Positions 6,549-15,573 of a stretch of DNA of 64,000 nucleotides are shown piece by piece (the first letter of the stretch is position 1; the number at the start of each line of letters is the position of its first letter). The notes beneath the pieces are model-generated. The model was given only the letters and a program-made list of their open reading frames with translations. It was not told the DNA's origin and ran no database searches. Both the position numbers and the translations under genes were made by a program. This stretch comes from Bacteroidales bacterium (GTDB taxonomy: Bacteria > Bacteroidota > Bacteroidia > Bacteroidales > UBA932). Where the stretch lies: NCBI GenBank assembly GCA_012839605.1, contig DUNA01000078.1, positions 1 through 64,000 on the forward strand. The letters are read 5' to 3'.

Positions 6549-7790
6549 TTAAAAAGTATGAATAGCCAACCCGCTACGAAGCTTTGGTTCAAACCAAGTA
6601 GTTTTGGGTGGCATGATATTGCCTGTGTCAGCAATGGTAATCAATTGTTCCATAGTAACAGGGTACAAGGCAAAAGCAGCGGCCATTTCTCCGGAATCTA
6701 CGCGTTTTTTCAATTCTCCCAAACCGCGGATACCTCCTACAAAATCAATGCGAGTACTAGTTCTCAGATCTTTGATATCCAGCAGCTTGTCAAATACCAA
6801 GTTGGACAAAACGGTAACATCCAGTGTGCCAATGGGGTCGCTGTCGTCGTACGTACCTTCTTTAGCTGTTAAGGAATACCAGCGTTCTTCCAAATACATA
6901 GAGAAGTTGTGATGACCCGAGGGTGCATACGGTTCTTCTCTTCCTTCCAGAAGCTCTACCACAAAATCGTTAGAAAGGGCTTCCACAAAAGATTTGGGAG
7001 TCATTCCATTTAAATCTGTAACTACACGGTTGTAGTCTATGATTTTCAAATGGCTTTCCGGAAACGCAACAGTCATAAAATAGTTGTATTCCTCTTCTCC
7101 CGTATGGTTTGGGTTTTGTGCTTTCCTTTCCGCACCTACCAGAGCAGCCGCAGCTGTTCTGTGGTGTCCGTCTGCTACATAAAAAGCAGGAATGTCTGCA
7201 AACAAAGCCGTGAGCTTGTCAATATCTTCCTGTTCTTTGATGGGCCAGAAGTGGTGGCCAAATCCATCGTCTGCTACAAAATCGTATTCGGGGGCATCCT
7301 TGACAATTCTTTCTACCAATGCGTTGATTTCCGGAACGTCAGGATACGTGAAAAATACCGGTTCTATATTGGAACTTTGGATTCTTACATGAATCATCCT
7401 GTCTTCTTCTTTGTCTTTACGGGTTAATTCATGTTTTTTGATGTTCCCGTTGATGTAGTCGTCTACATGTGCGCAGACTACCAAGCCGTACTGTGTACGA
7501 CCGTCCATAGTTTGGGCATAGACGTAATACATTTCTTTGGGATCGCGTAGCAGCCAACCTCGCTCTTGCCACAGCGCGAAGTTTTCTATGGCTTTATCAT
7601 AGGCGGGTTGAGAATGTTCATCAATGATGGGATCAAAATCAATTTCCGGTTTTGTAATATGCAGCAGTGATTTTTCACCGGCTTCTGCTTTGGCTTCTTG
7701 TGAGTTTAAGACATCGTAAGGGCGTGCAGCTACTTCTTTTACAAATTTTTTTGGTGGACGAAGGGCTGCAAAAGGCTTGATTTTAACCAT
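6549..7790 (-). CDS. DUF1015 family protein
   Basis: A 413-residue cytoplasmic protein. The N-terminus (FAALRPPKKFVKEVAARPYDVL) and the segment FYVADGHHRTAAAAL near residue 215 are hallmarks of DUF1015, which shares a ParB/Srx-like DGHHR motif. In Bacteroidales and other anaerobes the gene follows serA, and here it is 4 bp downstream of serA, so it belongs to the serine operon. Related DUF1015 proteins have been linked to serine kinases of the SerK/ParB-like fold, so a kinase-like or nucleotide-dependent step near serine is plausible, but this is inference. A strong terminator follows. Confidence 0.9.
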   Translation of the reverse strand: MVKIKPFAALRPPKKFVKEVAARPYDVLNSQEAKAEAGEKSLLHITKPEIDFDPIIDEHSQPAYDKAIENFALWQERGWLLRDPKEMYYVYAQTMDGRTQYGLVVCAHVDDYINGNIKKHELTRKDKEEDRMIHVRIQSSNIEPVFFTYPDVPEINALVERIVKDAPEYDFVADDGFGHHFWPIKEQEDIDKLTALFADIPAFYVADGHHRTAAAALVGAERKAQNPNHTGEEEYNYFMTVAFPESHLKIIDYNRVVTDLNGMTPKSFVEALSNDFVVELLEGREEPYAPSGHHNFSMYLEERWYSLTAKEGTYDDSDPIGTLDVTVLSNLVFDKLLDIKDLRTSTRIDFVGGIRGLGELKKRVDSGEMAAAFALYPVTMEQLITIADTGNIMPPKTTWFEPKLRSGLAIHTF

Positions 7791-7794
7791 AATT

Positions 7795-8715
7795 TTATTT
7801 GTTCAATTGAAAAGTACGGTCGCCTTCTTTCAAAAAGGCAACAATTTGACGTGCCGCGGCATAACCGGCATTGACGTTGGCTTCTTTTGTTTGAGCTCCC
7901 ATTTTCTTAGGTGTGGCGTACACGCGGTTGCCAAACTTTTCTTTCAATACGGCTTGGTTGTTGGGGGCCACGTCGGATGCAAATTTAAGGTCTTCTCTTT
8001 CAGCCAATATCTCTTCCAGTTCCTGTTCGTTCATAATCTCTTTTCTAGAGGTGTTGATGACGCAGGCTCCTTTAGGTAGCAAAGACAATAAGGATTTTCC
8101 AATGGATCCTATAGACTGCGGCCTTGCAGGTACGTGCAAGGACAAGTAGTCGCTCACTTTGTAAAGTTCTTCTACAGTATCTACTCCGTTGATGGTGTCT
8201 GTTTGCAATTCGGAGCCTTTAAATCTGTGGTGATATACATAGACCTTCATTCCCAGGCCCGTAGCCAACCCGGCCACCAGACGTCCAATATCTCCATAGG
8301 CGTGGACACCTAACGTTTTCCCCTTTAACTCTGTACCTGTACCGGGTTGGAATTGATTGCGGGCCATATAAATCATCATACCAATAGCCAATTCGGCTAC
8401 TGCATTCGCATTTTGTCCCGGAGTGTTCATGGCTACAATCTGTTTTTCAGTACAAGCTTCCAGGTCCAGGTTGTCGTAACCGGCTCCTGCGCGTACTACA
8501 ATTTTCAGATTGTTAGCAGCTTCAATCACTTCACGTGTTATCAAATCTGAGCGGACTATCAAAGCGTCTGCATCTGCGACGGCTTCTATTAATTGTTCTT
8601 TTTCTGTATAATTTTCTAATAAAGCCAATGTCATTCCTGCTTGTGTCACGATATCACGGATACCGTCTATGGCAGTTTTGGCAAAAGGTTTTTCTGTAGC
8701 TACCAGTACTTTCAT
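7795..8715 (-). CDS. serA: D-3-phosphoglycerate dehydrogenase, short form
   Basis: A 306-residue NAD-dependent dehydrogenase that starts serine synthesis by oxidising 3-phosphoglycerate. It is the short type with no C-terminal ACT regulatory domain. Visible are the substrate-binding VRAGAGYDN and NTPGQNANAVAELA (residues 75-115) and a nucleotide-binding HAYGDIGR near 144. The catalytic His of the family (HxGA) is replaced by Lys in ATPKKMGAQT near residue 270. This replacement is known in the Entamoeba histolytica enzyme, described as related to Bacteroidales enzymes. It lies 6 bp downstream of serC in the serC-serA-DUF1015 operon. Confidence 0.95.
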   Translation of the reverse strand: MKVLVATEKPFAKTAIDGIRDIVTQAGMTLALLENYTEKEQLIEAVADADALIVRSDLITREVIEAANNLKIVVRAGAGYDNLDLEACTEKQIVAMNTPGQNANAVAELAIGMMIYMARNQFQPGTGTELKGKTLGVHAYGDIGRLVAGLATGLGMKVYVYHHRFKGSELQTDTINGVDTVEELYKVSDYLSLHVPARPQSIGSIGKSLLSLLPKGACVINTSRKEIMNEQELEEILAEREDLKFASDVAPNNQAVLKEKFGNRVYATPKKMGAQTKEANVNAGYAAARQIVAFLKEGDRTFQLNK

Positions 8716-8721
8716 AATTGT

Positions 8722-9795
8722 TTATTTGTGAAGTTTTTCAAATTCCTGCATGCAATCAACAAGCGCTTGAACGCTTTCCATAGGACATGCATTGTAGATA
8801 GAGGCACGGAATCCTCCTACGGAGCGGTGTCCTTTAATACCAACCATTCCTTTCGTTTTGGCAAATTCCATAAACTCTCCTTCCAACGATTCATAGCCTT
8901 CTGCCATGACAAAACATACGTTCATTAAAGAACGATCTTCTTTGGCAGCAGTTCCTTTGAACAGAGGGTTGCGATCAATTTCTGCGTACAGTAGAGCAGC
9001 CTTTTCTTTGTTGAATTTTTGAATGGCTTCCAATCCTCCTAAGTTTTTCAACCATTTGAGTGTTTGAGTCATAACATAAATGGGGAATACCGGGGGAGTA
9101 TTGAACATGGAGCCTCCGTCAACATGAGTGCGGTAATCCAACATGGCGGGGAGGTGGCGTGTTACTTTGCCTAACATGTCTTTTTTAACAATCACAAAAG
9201 TGACACCTGCCGGCCCAACGTTTTTCTGTGCACCTCCGTAAATAAGGGCGTATTTTGAAATATCTACGGGACGGCTCATGATATCGGAAGACATGTCTGC
9301 AACTAAAGGCACGGGGCTGTCTATGTCTTCATGAATTTCTGTTCCGTAAATGGTGTTGTTTGTTGTAATATGGAAATAGTCTGCATCTTCCGGTATGGTA
9401 TAGTCTTTTGGAATATAATTGAAAGTGGTTTCTGCAGATGAGGCAACGGTAATGACCTCACCAAATGCTTTGGCTTCTTTTAAAGCTTTTTTTGCCCAAG
9501 CTCCTGTTTCCAGATAAGCGGCTTTTTTATTCATCAGGTTCATGGGAACCATGCAAAATTGCATACTGGCTCCTCCTCCTAAGAAAAGCACTTCGTAATC
9601 ATCGGGTACTTGAAGCAATTCTTTCCATAAATTGCGGCATTCGTTCATGACGGCTTCCCAGTCTTTAGAGCGGTGAGAAACCTCTACAACCGACATTCCG
9701 GAATTATTGAAATCTTTCAAAGCCTCTATACCGGCTTGAACGGCTTCCCGTGGCAAAACACAGGGACCAGCATTAAAGTTGTGTACTTTTTTCAT
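8722..9795 (-). CDS. serC: Phosphoserine aminotransferase
   Basis: A 357-residue PLP enzyme that converts 3-phosphohydroxypyruvate and glutamate to phosphoserine; it can also act in pyridoxine synthesis. It starts [15 protein letters not shown] as the family does, has [10 protein letters not shown] near residue 70, and the PLP lysine in [12 protein letters not shown] near 190. The C-terminal [12 protein letters not shown] is typical. It is the first gene of serC-serA-DUF1015 and has its own -7 element at 9834-9841. Length and motifs are complete. Confidence 0.97.
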   Translation of the reverse strand: MKKVHNFNAGPCVLPREAVQAGIEALKDFNNSGMSVVEVSHRSKDWEAVMNECRNLWKELLQVPDDYEVLFLGGGASMQFCMVPMNLMNKKAAYLETGAWAKKALKEAKAFGEVITVASSAETTFNYIPKDYTIPEDADYFHITTNNTIYGTEIHEDIDSPVPLVADMSSDIMSRPVDISKYALIYGGAQKNVGPAGVTFVIVKKDMLGKVTRHLPAMLDYRTHVDGGSMFNTPPVFPIYVMTQTLKWLKNLGGLEAIQKFNKEKAALLYAEIDRNPLFKGTAAKEDRSLMNVCFVMAEGYESLEGEFMEFAKTKGMVGIKGHRSVGGFRASIYNACPMESVQALVDCMQEFEKLHK

Positions 9796-9833
9796 GTTAA
9801 ATACTATTTTTCGTTACGATTTTTATGGGATTA

Positions 9834-9841
9834 CAAATATA
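9834..9841 (-). promoter_or_regulatory. -7 element of the serC operon
   Basis: TATATTTG on the minus strand, an exact TAnnTTTG match, 38 nt before the serC ATG and in the 69-bp gap after pyrI. Confidence 0.65.
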
Positions 9842-9864
9842 AAGTAAAAATATACAATTAAAAA

Positions 9865-10335
9865 CTAATTAGAACTGATAATCTGTAAGTTTTTTTGATT
9901 GGTTTCTTTCTCACAATAATGGCATTTCAATACCAATCCGTCAAGCATGACAACGGTATTGAAACGAGTTCTTACCGGTTCGTGATTCGTAATACACTTG
10001 GGATTCGGACAACGAACAAGACCTCGAATTTCAGAAGGAATAATCACTTTTCTTTTTTCAACTACTTGGTATTCCTTGATGATGTTCAAGACGGCGTCCG
10101 GTGCTACAAGAGCTATCAGGTTGACATCGTCTTCTTCAAAGAATTTGTCTGTAATTTTAATGAGAGATTTGCTACCTAAAACTTTGCTTTTCAAGTTGGC
10201 ACCAAAGGTCATTTGGTAATTTCCTTTGGCCAATCCTAAAATCTCAATGACATGAAACAATTCACCGGCCGGAATTCTATCAATGACTGTACCGTTTTTT
10301 ATAGCGCTTACTAATAATTGTTTTTTGGCTATCAT
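9865..10335 (-). CDS. pyrI: Aspartate carbamoyltransferase regulatory chain
   Basis: A 156-residue regulatory subunit that binds nucleotides in its N-terminal allosteric domain and contacts PyrB through a C-terminal zinc domain. The four zinc cysteines are present as CPNPKC near 109-114 and CHYC near 138-141. It follows pyrB by 8 bp, the classic pyrBI arrangement, so this organism has the allosteric, E. coli-like ATCase. Confidence 0.97.
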   Translation of the reverse strand: MIAKKQLLVSAIKNGTVIDRIPAGELFHVIEILGLAKGNYQMTFGANLKSKVLGSKSLIKITDKFFEEDDVNLIALVAPDAVLNIIKEYQVVEKRKVIIPSEIRGLVRCPNPKCITNHEPVRTRFNTVVMLDGLVLKCHYCEKETNQKNLQIISSN

Positions 10336-10343
10336 GGCAATCG

Positions 10344-11243
10344 TTATTGGTTCATTAGATACGTGATGATTCCCATACGCGTATAGACACCGTTTTTAGC
10401 TTGTTCAAAATAGTAAGCTTCCGGACGATCGTCTACGTCAATGGCTATTTCATTGACTCGCGGTAGGGGGTGTAAAATGCGTAAGTTGGGACGCGTGTTG
10501 GTAAGCATGGATGCGTCCAATCTCATGAGGTTTTTCACACGTTCGTATTCCATGGGGTCTTGGAAACGTTCTTGTTGTACTCGTGTTATGTACAAGATGT
10601 CTGTGTCTTGTATTTGGCCTTCCAATTTGTGGTGTTGGGTATACGGAATGTTACGGGCATCAAGGAAATTCTTGTACTCTTGCGGAATTTCCAAATCCGG
10701 ACAAGACACAAAATGAAACTTTGGGTTAAAGTGACTCATGGCTTGCAAGAGAGAATGTACGGTTCTTCCGTATTTTAGATCGCCCACTATTGTAATGGAT
10801 AGATTCTCCAAGGTTTTCTGTGTTTTTCGGATGGAATACATATCCAAAAGCGTTTGTGTAGGGTGCTGGTTGGCTCCATCTCCGGCGTTGATTACAGGAC
10901 AACCGGCTATTTCAGAAGCATAACGTGCCGTACCATCCAAATGGTGACGGATGACTATCATGTCTGCATAATTAGATACCATTTTTATGGTGTCTTTCAG
11001 ACTTTCCCCTTTGGCAATACTTGTATGGCTTAAGGAAGCAAAGCCCACAAAGCGAGCACCCAGTCTTGTAGCAGCTGTTTCAAAACTCAATCGCGTACGC
11101 GTGGAAGGTTCAAAAAATGTAAGCGCAATCAACTTGTCTTTAAAGATGGGGCGGTTGGGATTGGCTTCGTATTCGGCTGCAAGGTCCAATACCTGCAACA
11201 TTTCTTCTTTGTTGAAGTCGTTGATGGAAATTAAAGATCTCAT
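10344..11243 (-). CDS. pyrB: Aspartate carbamoyltransferase catalytic chain
   Basis: A 299-residue enzyme joining carbamoyl phosphate and aspartate, the committed step of pyrimidine synthesis. It shows the carbamoyl-phosphate site FEPSTRTRLSFE near residue 48, HPTQTLLDMY near 130, and the aspartate-side motif HPLPRVNEI near 260. Its ATG overlaps the stop of the upstream IMPACT gene by 4 bp, so the two are translationally coupled. pyrI follows. Confidence 0.97.
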   Translation of the reverse strand: MRSLISINDFNKEEMLQVLDLAAEYEANPNRPIFKDKLIALTFFEPSTRTRLSFETAATRLGARFVGFASLSHTSIAKGESLKDTIKMVSNYADMIVIRHHLDGTARYASEIAGCPVINAGDGANQHPTQTLLDMYSIRKTQKTLENLSITIVGDLKYGRTVHSLLQAMSHFNPKFHFVSCPDLEIPQEYKNFLDARNIPYTQHHKLEGQIQDTDILYITRVQQERFQDPMEYERVKNLMRLDASMLTNTRPNLRILHPLPRVNEIAIDVDDRPEAYYFEQAKNGVYTRMGIITYLMNQ

Positions 11244-11833
11244 ACTTTAAAAAGATGTATAAGTGTTTCTTTTTCTGCTATGGGAACGCGGACTGTCAGT
11301 ATACAAGGGAGAGGTCCTTCTGTATAGGATTGCTCTACAATTTCTGACTCTGTATTTTGGATAGTCCGCATGACTATATCTGTTTGCTCATATGTAAATT
11401 GAAGGGTAATGGTTTCCATTACTCTTTCTTCAACAACGTCGGCTTGTTCCAATGCGTCACGTGCTGCCGCCTTGTAAGCTTGTGCCAAGCCACCCGTACC
11501 TAGTTTGACGCCTCCAAAATACCGAACAACAACAAGCAGGATGTTTGTAAGATCAAAGGACAGCAATTGTCCCAGTATGGGTTTTCCCGCTGTAGATGAC
11601 GGTTCTCCGTCGTCATTGGCTCTTTGTATGTTGCCTTCAGGGCCTAAACGATAGGCATAACAAACGTGCCGTGCGTCAAAGAACTTTTTTTTATATGTCC
11701 CCAGAATCTCTTGTATGGCTTCTTCAGAGACGACAGGAAATCCAAAAGCAAGAAAACGGCTTCCTTTTTCTTTGTATCGGCCTTCACAAGAACTTTTTAT
11801 GGTTCTGTATGTCTGAACAGCAGAGGACATCAT
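11240..11833 (-). CDS. IMPACT/YigZ family protein
   Basis: A 197-residue protein with the N-terminal UPF0029/IMPACT domain: DARHVCYAYRLG and DDGEPSSTAGKPIL near residues 55-90, then the short C-terminal ferredoxin-like domain of YigZ. Bacterial homologues are thought to touch nucleic acid or ribosomes; the substrate is unknown. It is the first gene of an IMPACT-pyrB-pyrI operon. Two ATGs lie in tandem (11833 and 11830). The -7 element ends just one base before the first ATG, so the second Met or a leaderless transcript may be used. Confidence 0.9.
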   Translation of the reverse strand: MMSSAVQTYRTIKSSCEGRYKEKGSRFLAFGFPVVSEEAIQEILGTYKKKFFDARHVCYAYRLGPEGNIQRANDDGEPSSTAGKPILGQLLSFDLTNILLVVVRYFGGVKLGTGGLAQAYKAAARDALEQADVVEERVMETITLQFTYEQTDIVMRTIQNTESEIVEQSYTEGPLPCILTVRVPIAEKETLIHLFKV

Positions 11834-11834
11834 A

Positions 11835-11842
11835 CAAAAATA
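11835..11842 (-). promoter_or_regulatory. -7 element of the IMPACT-pyrBI operon
   Basis: TATTTTTG on the minus strand matches TAnnTTTG. It ends one base before the annotated ATG, so the transcription start is expected inside the first codons. No pyrimidine attenuator is visible because there is no leader. Confidence 0.5.
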
Positions 11843-11853
11843 CGTCTTTTACG

Positions 11854-11861
11854 TATCTTTG
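11854..11861 (+). promoter_or_regulatory. -7 element of the acyl-CoA reductase-miaA operon
   Basis: TATCTTTG, an exact match, 21 nt before the ATG at 11883. It overlaps the in-frame TTG at 11859, which rules that codon out as the start. Confidence 0.7.
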
Positions 11862-11882
11862 CAAAACAGCGAAGATGAAAAT

Positions 11883-12917
11883 ATGGGATTTGTACGAAAA
11901 TTTATAGAACAAGCCTCCAAAGCACTTTCCGAGATACCTTCCGGGGCCTTATTGAAAGCAGAAGAGAAGAACCCTTGGTTTATTCCTTATTTTGTACAAC
12001 ATAGGTTGAATGCCTTAAAAACAAGCTTGATTGAAGAGAAAGATACGATTTGTAAATGTCTGCAAATGGAAATACAAGCCGATGCTCCACAAATCATATC
12101 TATAGTAGCGGCTGGAAACATTCCTTTGGTCTGTTGGCACGATGTGGTATGTTGCTTGGCGTATGCAGCGGCACATCCTAAAAAAGCAACGGTGGAAATC
12201 AAATTGTCTTCCAAGGACGATGTGCTGTTGCCTGCTTTCTTTGATCGGTTGTCTTTGTTGGACAATGCCCTTTTAAACGGTATAGATGTACGGTTTGTAA
12301 ACAATGTACATGCTACCACACAAGCCGTTTTGTTTACGGGCGGTTCGTTGGCGCAGTCTCACTATAACCGCACTTTTCCGAAAACACCTTTGCTGTTGCG
12401 AACGGGAAGAAGTTCGGTAGCCGTGTTAAAGGGTGAAGAAACCTCGGCTCAATTGGAAGGATTGGCAGAGGATTGTTTTATGTATTTTGGTTTGGGTTGC
12501 AGGAATGTGTCTTTGTTGCTCGTCCCGGCCGGATTTGATTTTGAACCGTTTGCCCAGAAAGTACGCACACGTTTTGGTAGGTTTTTGTCTCAACATGAGG
12601 GCTACAGCAACGCCTTCAGGCATGCCCGGGCCTGTCAGGCTATGGAAGGCCTGTCGAGTCAAGAGACAGACTCGGCTTTAAAAGCTTTTTTTGTTTTGAA
12701 AGAAGAAGCAGACTTGTTGCCTCCCATGGGCGTATTGCATTACCTTACGTATGATAATTTTGCACAGGCTCAGCACTTTGTTGAGCAGCGGCAGCAGGTG
12801 ATTCAATGTGTGGCCGGTACTGCCGAGGTACCTTTTGGGTCTACGCAAAGGCCTTTGTTTACAGATTTTGCAGATGGTTTAAATACAGTGGAATGGCTAC
12901 AAAAATTATCTTGTTGA
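11883..12917 (+). CDS. LuxC-type acyl-CoA reductase
   Basis: A 344-residue protein of the LuxC acyl-CoA reductase family. Family members reduce acyl-CoA or acyl-enzyme to an aldehyde with NADPH, using an aldehyde-dehydrogenase-like fold; the region GLGCRNVSLLLVPAGFDF near residue 205 holds the expected catalytic Cys. No luxD, luxE or luciferase genes are present, so it is not for light. In other Bacteroidales a homologue sits by a ferredoxin and serC-serA; here pyrBI lies between. The product is unknown. Its 3' end overlaps miaA by 25 bp. The start is chosen at 11883 because the -7 element covers upstream codons. Confidence 0.85.
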   Translation: MGFVRKFIEQASKALSEIPSGALLKAEEKNPWFIPYFVQHRLNALKTSLIEEKDTICKCLQMEIQADAPQIISIVAAGNIPLVCWHDVVCCLAYAAAHPKKATVEIKLSSKDDVLLPAFFDRLSLLDNALLNGIDVRFVNNVHATTQAVLFTGGSLAQSHYNRTFPKTPLLLRTGRSSVAVLKGEETSAQLEGLAEDCFMYFGLGCRNVSLLLVPAGFDFEPFAQKVRTRFGRFLSQHEGYSNAFRHARACQAMEGLSSQETDSALKAFFVLKEEADLLPPMGVLHYLTYDNFAQAQHFVEQRQQVIQCVAGTAEVPFGSTQRPLFTDFADGLNTVEWLQKLSC

Positions 12918-13774
12918 CGGGTCCCACAGGAGTAGGGAAAACAGAACAAGCACTAGCTATTGCAAAGTTGCTTAAAACGCCGGTAATCAATTGTGACAGC
13001 CGGCAGATTTATAAGGAATTGAATATTGGGGTAGCTCGTCCTTCACAGGAGTATTTGGTTTCCATAAAACATTATTTTGTTGCCTCTCATACCATTCATC
13101 AATCGTATTCGGCAGGTGACTATGAGAGAGAAGCGTGGGAGTTGGTCATGCGTTTGGCTCCGTCTTATGAGTACCTTTTGATGGCAGGAGGGTCCGGGTT
13201 GTATGCAGATGCTTTTGTTAGAGGATTTGATCCGTTGCCTTCACCTGACGCAGCCTTAAGAAAGAAGTTGGCTTTACAAGCAGAAGATCCTGTGGGATTG
13301 GAAGAATTGCGTATGCGACTGAAAGAATTGGATCCCGTTACGTATGAAAAGATAGATTTGGCAAATAAGAGAAGAGTAATGAGAGCCGTGGAAGTATGTA
13401 TACTGTCCGGAAAGCCGTACCATTCCTTTTTGAGCAACACGCCACGAAAAAGACCTTTTGAAATAGAGCATTTGGTAATGACAAAACCAAGGGATGAACT
13501 TTATAGGCGGATAAACAGCAGGGTAGATGTCATGGTGCAAGAAGGCTTGGTGGAAGAAGCACGTTCTTTGCACGTGCATAAAAAACTCCCTGCACTCCAA
13601 ACGGTGGGGTACAGAGAGTTGTTTGATTGTTTTGAAGGAAAGATTTCTTTGGAACAAGCCATTGATTTGATCCGTAGAAATACCCGCAGATATGCCAAAC
13701 GTCAGATGACGTATTGGAGAGACGTTTCCACGCCCAAAGATCATCCGCTTTTGAGGTCCAATCCTGAAATGTAG
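12893..13774 (+). CDS. miaA: tRNA dimethylallyltransferase
   Basis: A 293-residue enzyme that adds a dimethylallyl group to A37 of tRNAs reading UNN codons. The start ATG at 12893 is followed directly by the P-loop LLTGPTGVGKTEQA, then NCDSRQIYKEL near residue 38 and the typical insertion and C-terminal RRNTRRYAKRQMTYWR tRNA-binding helix. It overlaps the acyl-CoA reductase gene by 25 bp. Its stop codon abuts that of the convergent FKBP gene with no base between them. Confidence 0.96.
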   Translation: MATKIILLTGPTGVGKTEQALAIAKLLKTPVINCDSRQIYKELNIGVARPSQEYLVSIKHYFVASHTIHQSYSAGDYEREAWELVMRLAPSYEYLLMAGGSGLYADAFVRGFDPLPSPDAALRKKLALQAEDPVGLEELRMRLKELDPVTYEKIDLANKRRVMRAVEVCILSGKPYHSFLSNTPRKRPFEIEHLVMTKPRDELYRRINSRVDVMVQEGLVEEARSLHVHKKLPALQTVGYRELFDCFEGKISLEQAIDLIRRNTRRYAKRQMTYWRDVSTPKDHPLLRSNPEM

Positions 13775-14482
13775 TTATTCGACTACAGGGAAAATTTTGT
13801 TTACTTCCACCTCGAAAATGAGTGTGCTGTTGGGGCCAATGATTCCTCCCGCTCCGTTTTCTCCATAACCCAAATTTGAGGGAACGTACAGTATGATTTT
13901 GCCTCCTTCTCCTACCAATTGCATACCTTCTGTCCACGCCGGAATCACGCGGTTCAAGGGGAATTTGGCCGGTTCGTTACGGCTATAAGAAGAATCAAAT
14001 TCTGTTCCGTCAATAAGCGTTCCTACGTAATGTACTTCAACGGTATCTGTTTCTTTTGCCCGTACGTCGCTACCTTCTCTTATGACTTTGTATTGCAATC
14101 CGCTAGGTAAGGTGATAACGCCTTCTCTGTCTTTGTTTTCTTCAAGAAAGGCCATACCTTCTTCCAAGTTGCGTTCTCCTTCCATCATGCTCTTTTTTTG
14201 CATATAAGAAGTGATTTCATTGTTCCATTCCATCATTTCATCCTGGGTAGGATCTTCTGTACGTGCCATCATTTCTTTATAGGCTTTCATGACAACGCGA
14301 TGGTTCAATGCTCCAAAATCTGATTGTTTTACCATAGAAGCCAAAGAGTAGCCAATATATTTGCTTACGGAATCTACGGCACCTTTTGAGAAATCATTGC
14401 TTTTCTTTGTAGATGTGCTGTCACAGGATAGGACCAACAATCCACTCAGAAGAGCCATGGTCAAAAATTTTAAAGTTCTCAT
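13775..14482 (-). CDS. FKBP-type peptidyl-prolyl isomerase lipoprotein
   Basis: A 235-residue protein with a lipoprotein signal peptide (LLSGLLVLSC, lipid Cys at residue 20), an N-terminal helical dimerisation-like region (about 30-125) and a C-terminal FKBP domain (VEVHYVGTLIDGTEFDSSY, then NLGYGENGAGG and LIFEVEV). It resembles Mip/FkpA-type periplasmic chaperones. It has its own promoter at 14527-14534. It is convergent with miaA with zero spacing and no terminator visible. Confidence 0.93.
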   Translation of the reverse strand: MRTLKFLTMALLSGLLVLSCDSTSTKKSNDFSKGAVDSVSKYIGYSLASMVKQSDFGALNHRVVMKAYKEMMARTEDPTQDEMMEWNNEITSYMQKKSMMEGERNLEEGMAFLEENKDREGVITLPSGLQYKVIREGSDVRAKETDTVEVHYVGTLIDGTEFDSSYSRNEPAKFPLNRVIPAWTEGMQLVGEGGKIILYVPSNLGYGENGAGGIIGPNSTLIFEVEVNKIFPVVE

Positions 14483-14526
14483 TGTAAATTATAATTATTG
14501 ATGTTGAATAACAAAGTTGCAAACCA

Positions 14527-14534
14527 CAAATGTA
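14527..14534 (-). promoter_or_regulatory. -7 element of the FKBP lipoprotein gene
   Basis: TACATTTG on the minus strand, an exact TAnnTTTG match, 44 nt before the start codon. Confidence 0.6.
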
Positions 14535-14538
14535 CGGT

Positions 14539-15573
14539 TTATTTCTTGTTATTCACATATGTATAGCAGCATATTTTATGCAAGAGTCTGGCTCCAACTA
14601 TGGCATCCCAAGGATCGTTTTCTCCCGGGGCTACTTCACATAGGTCAAAGCCTATGATTTTGCGGTTGGAAGCGGCTAAAAGGTATAGCAGATAGTCTAC
14701 TTGTTGGAAAGTAAGTCCACCGGGAACCGGGGTGCCTGTATTGGGACATAAATCGGGGGAGAGTCCATCTATATCTAAACTGATATATACATGATCGGGG
14801 AGGCTTTCCATAATTCTATGGCATTGTTCCCTCCAAGTAAGACCTTCAAAAAGGCCCTCTTGTAAGGATTCATCTGAAAAGAAAGAAATGCGGTCGCTGT
14901 TTTGTATGAGATCGTGTTCTTCTTGACAAAAATCCCTAACAGCCACTTGCGTAATTGCAGAAACAGAAGGAACGGTTTTTAGTACATTGTACATGATGGA
15001 AGCGTGTGAAAAGGTAAATCCTTCATAAGCTTCTCTAAGGTCTGCATGGGCATCTATATGTAGAATGCCAAAAGAGTCATAATATTCTCCCAGAGCCTGC
15101 AGGTAGCCTAATGGGACGGAGTGTTCTCCTCCCACCAAACCTACAAATTTTCCCTGACGCAACAGCGCTGAACTTTGTAGGTACACAATACGATTCATAC
15201 GCGAACACGCTTGATTGACTTGTTCCAACACTTCTGAGAGTTCGTTGTCACGCGGATCCTTTCCTTCTTCCCAACCGGCAATGATTTGCTCTGCCATTTT
15301 TCTGGCACTGCGGTTGAGTATGGGTAGTTCCTCATGAATCGGCTCTGTGGCTATAGGAATATTCCAGGCTTGCGGTACGCGTATGTTGAAAAGATCTACT
15401 TGGGTAGAAGCGTCTATAATGGCTTGGGGTCCTAAATGTGTTCCCGGCCTATACGATGTAGTCACATCCCAGGGTACGGAAAGGAGAACTGTGTGGGCTT
15501 CTTCTTTAGTAAAAGGAAGGGCAAAATAACCTCCTGTTGCCACTCCCGGTAAATTGGGATCGAACGTTTTCAT
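14539..15573 (-). CDS. Agmatinase/arginase family ureohydrolase
   Basis: A 344-residue manganese ureohydrolase. The metal ligands are in GGEHS near residue 155, HIDAHADLR near 175 and SLDIDGLSP near 265. The family includes agmatinase, arginase and formimidoylglutamase; the N-terminal layout and length fit the agmatinase-like group of Bacteroidota, but substrate cannot be read from motifs alone. The start codon overlaps the kdsD stop by 4 bp, so both are in one operon despite having no obvious shared pathway. Confidence 0.85.
   Translation of the reverse strand: MKTFDPNLPGVATGGYFALPFTKEEAHTVLLSVPWDVTTSYRPGTHLGPQAIIDASTQVDLFNIRVPQAWNIPIATEPIHEELPILNRSARKMAEQIIAGWEEGKDPRDNELSEVLEQVNQACSRMNRIVYLQSSALLRQGKFVGLVGGEHSVPLGYLQALGEYYDSFGILHIDAHADLREAYEGFTFSHASIMYNVLKTVPSVSAITQVAVRDFCQEEHDLIQNSDRISFFSDESLQEGLFEGLTWREQCHRIMESLPDHVYISLDIDGLSPDLCPNTGTPVPGGLTFQQVDYLLYLLAASNRKIIGFDLCEVAPGENDPWDAIVGARLLHKICCYTYVNNKK

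Noticed and set aside
11883-12917. Bioluminescence lux operon
   Set aside because: Only a LuxC-type reductase is present; no luciferase, LuxD or LuxE.
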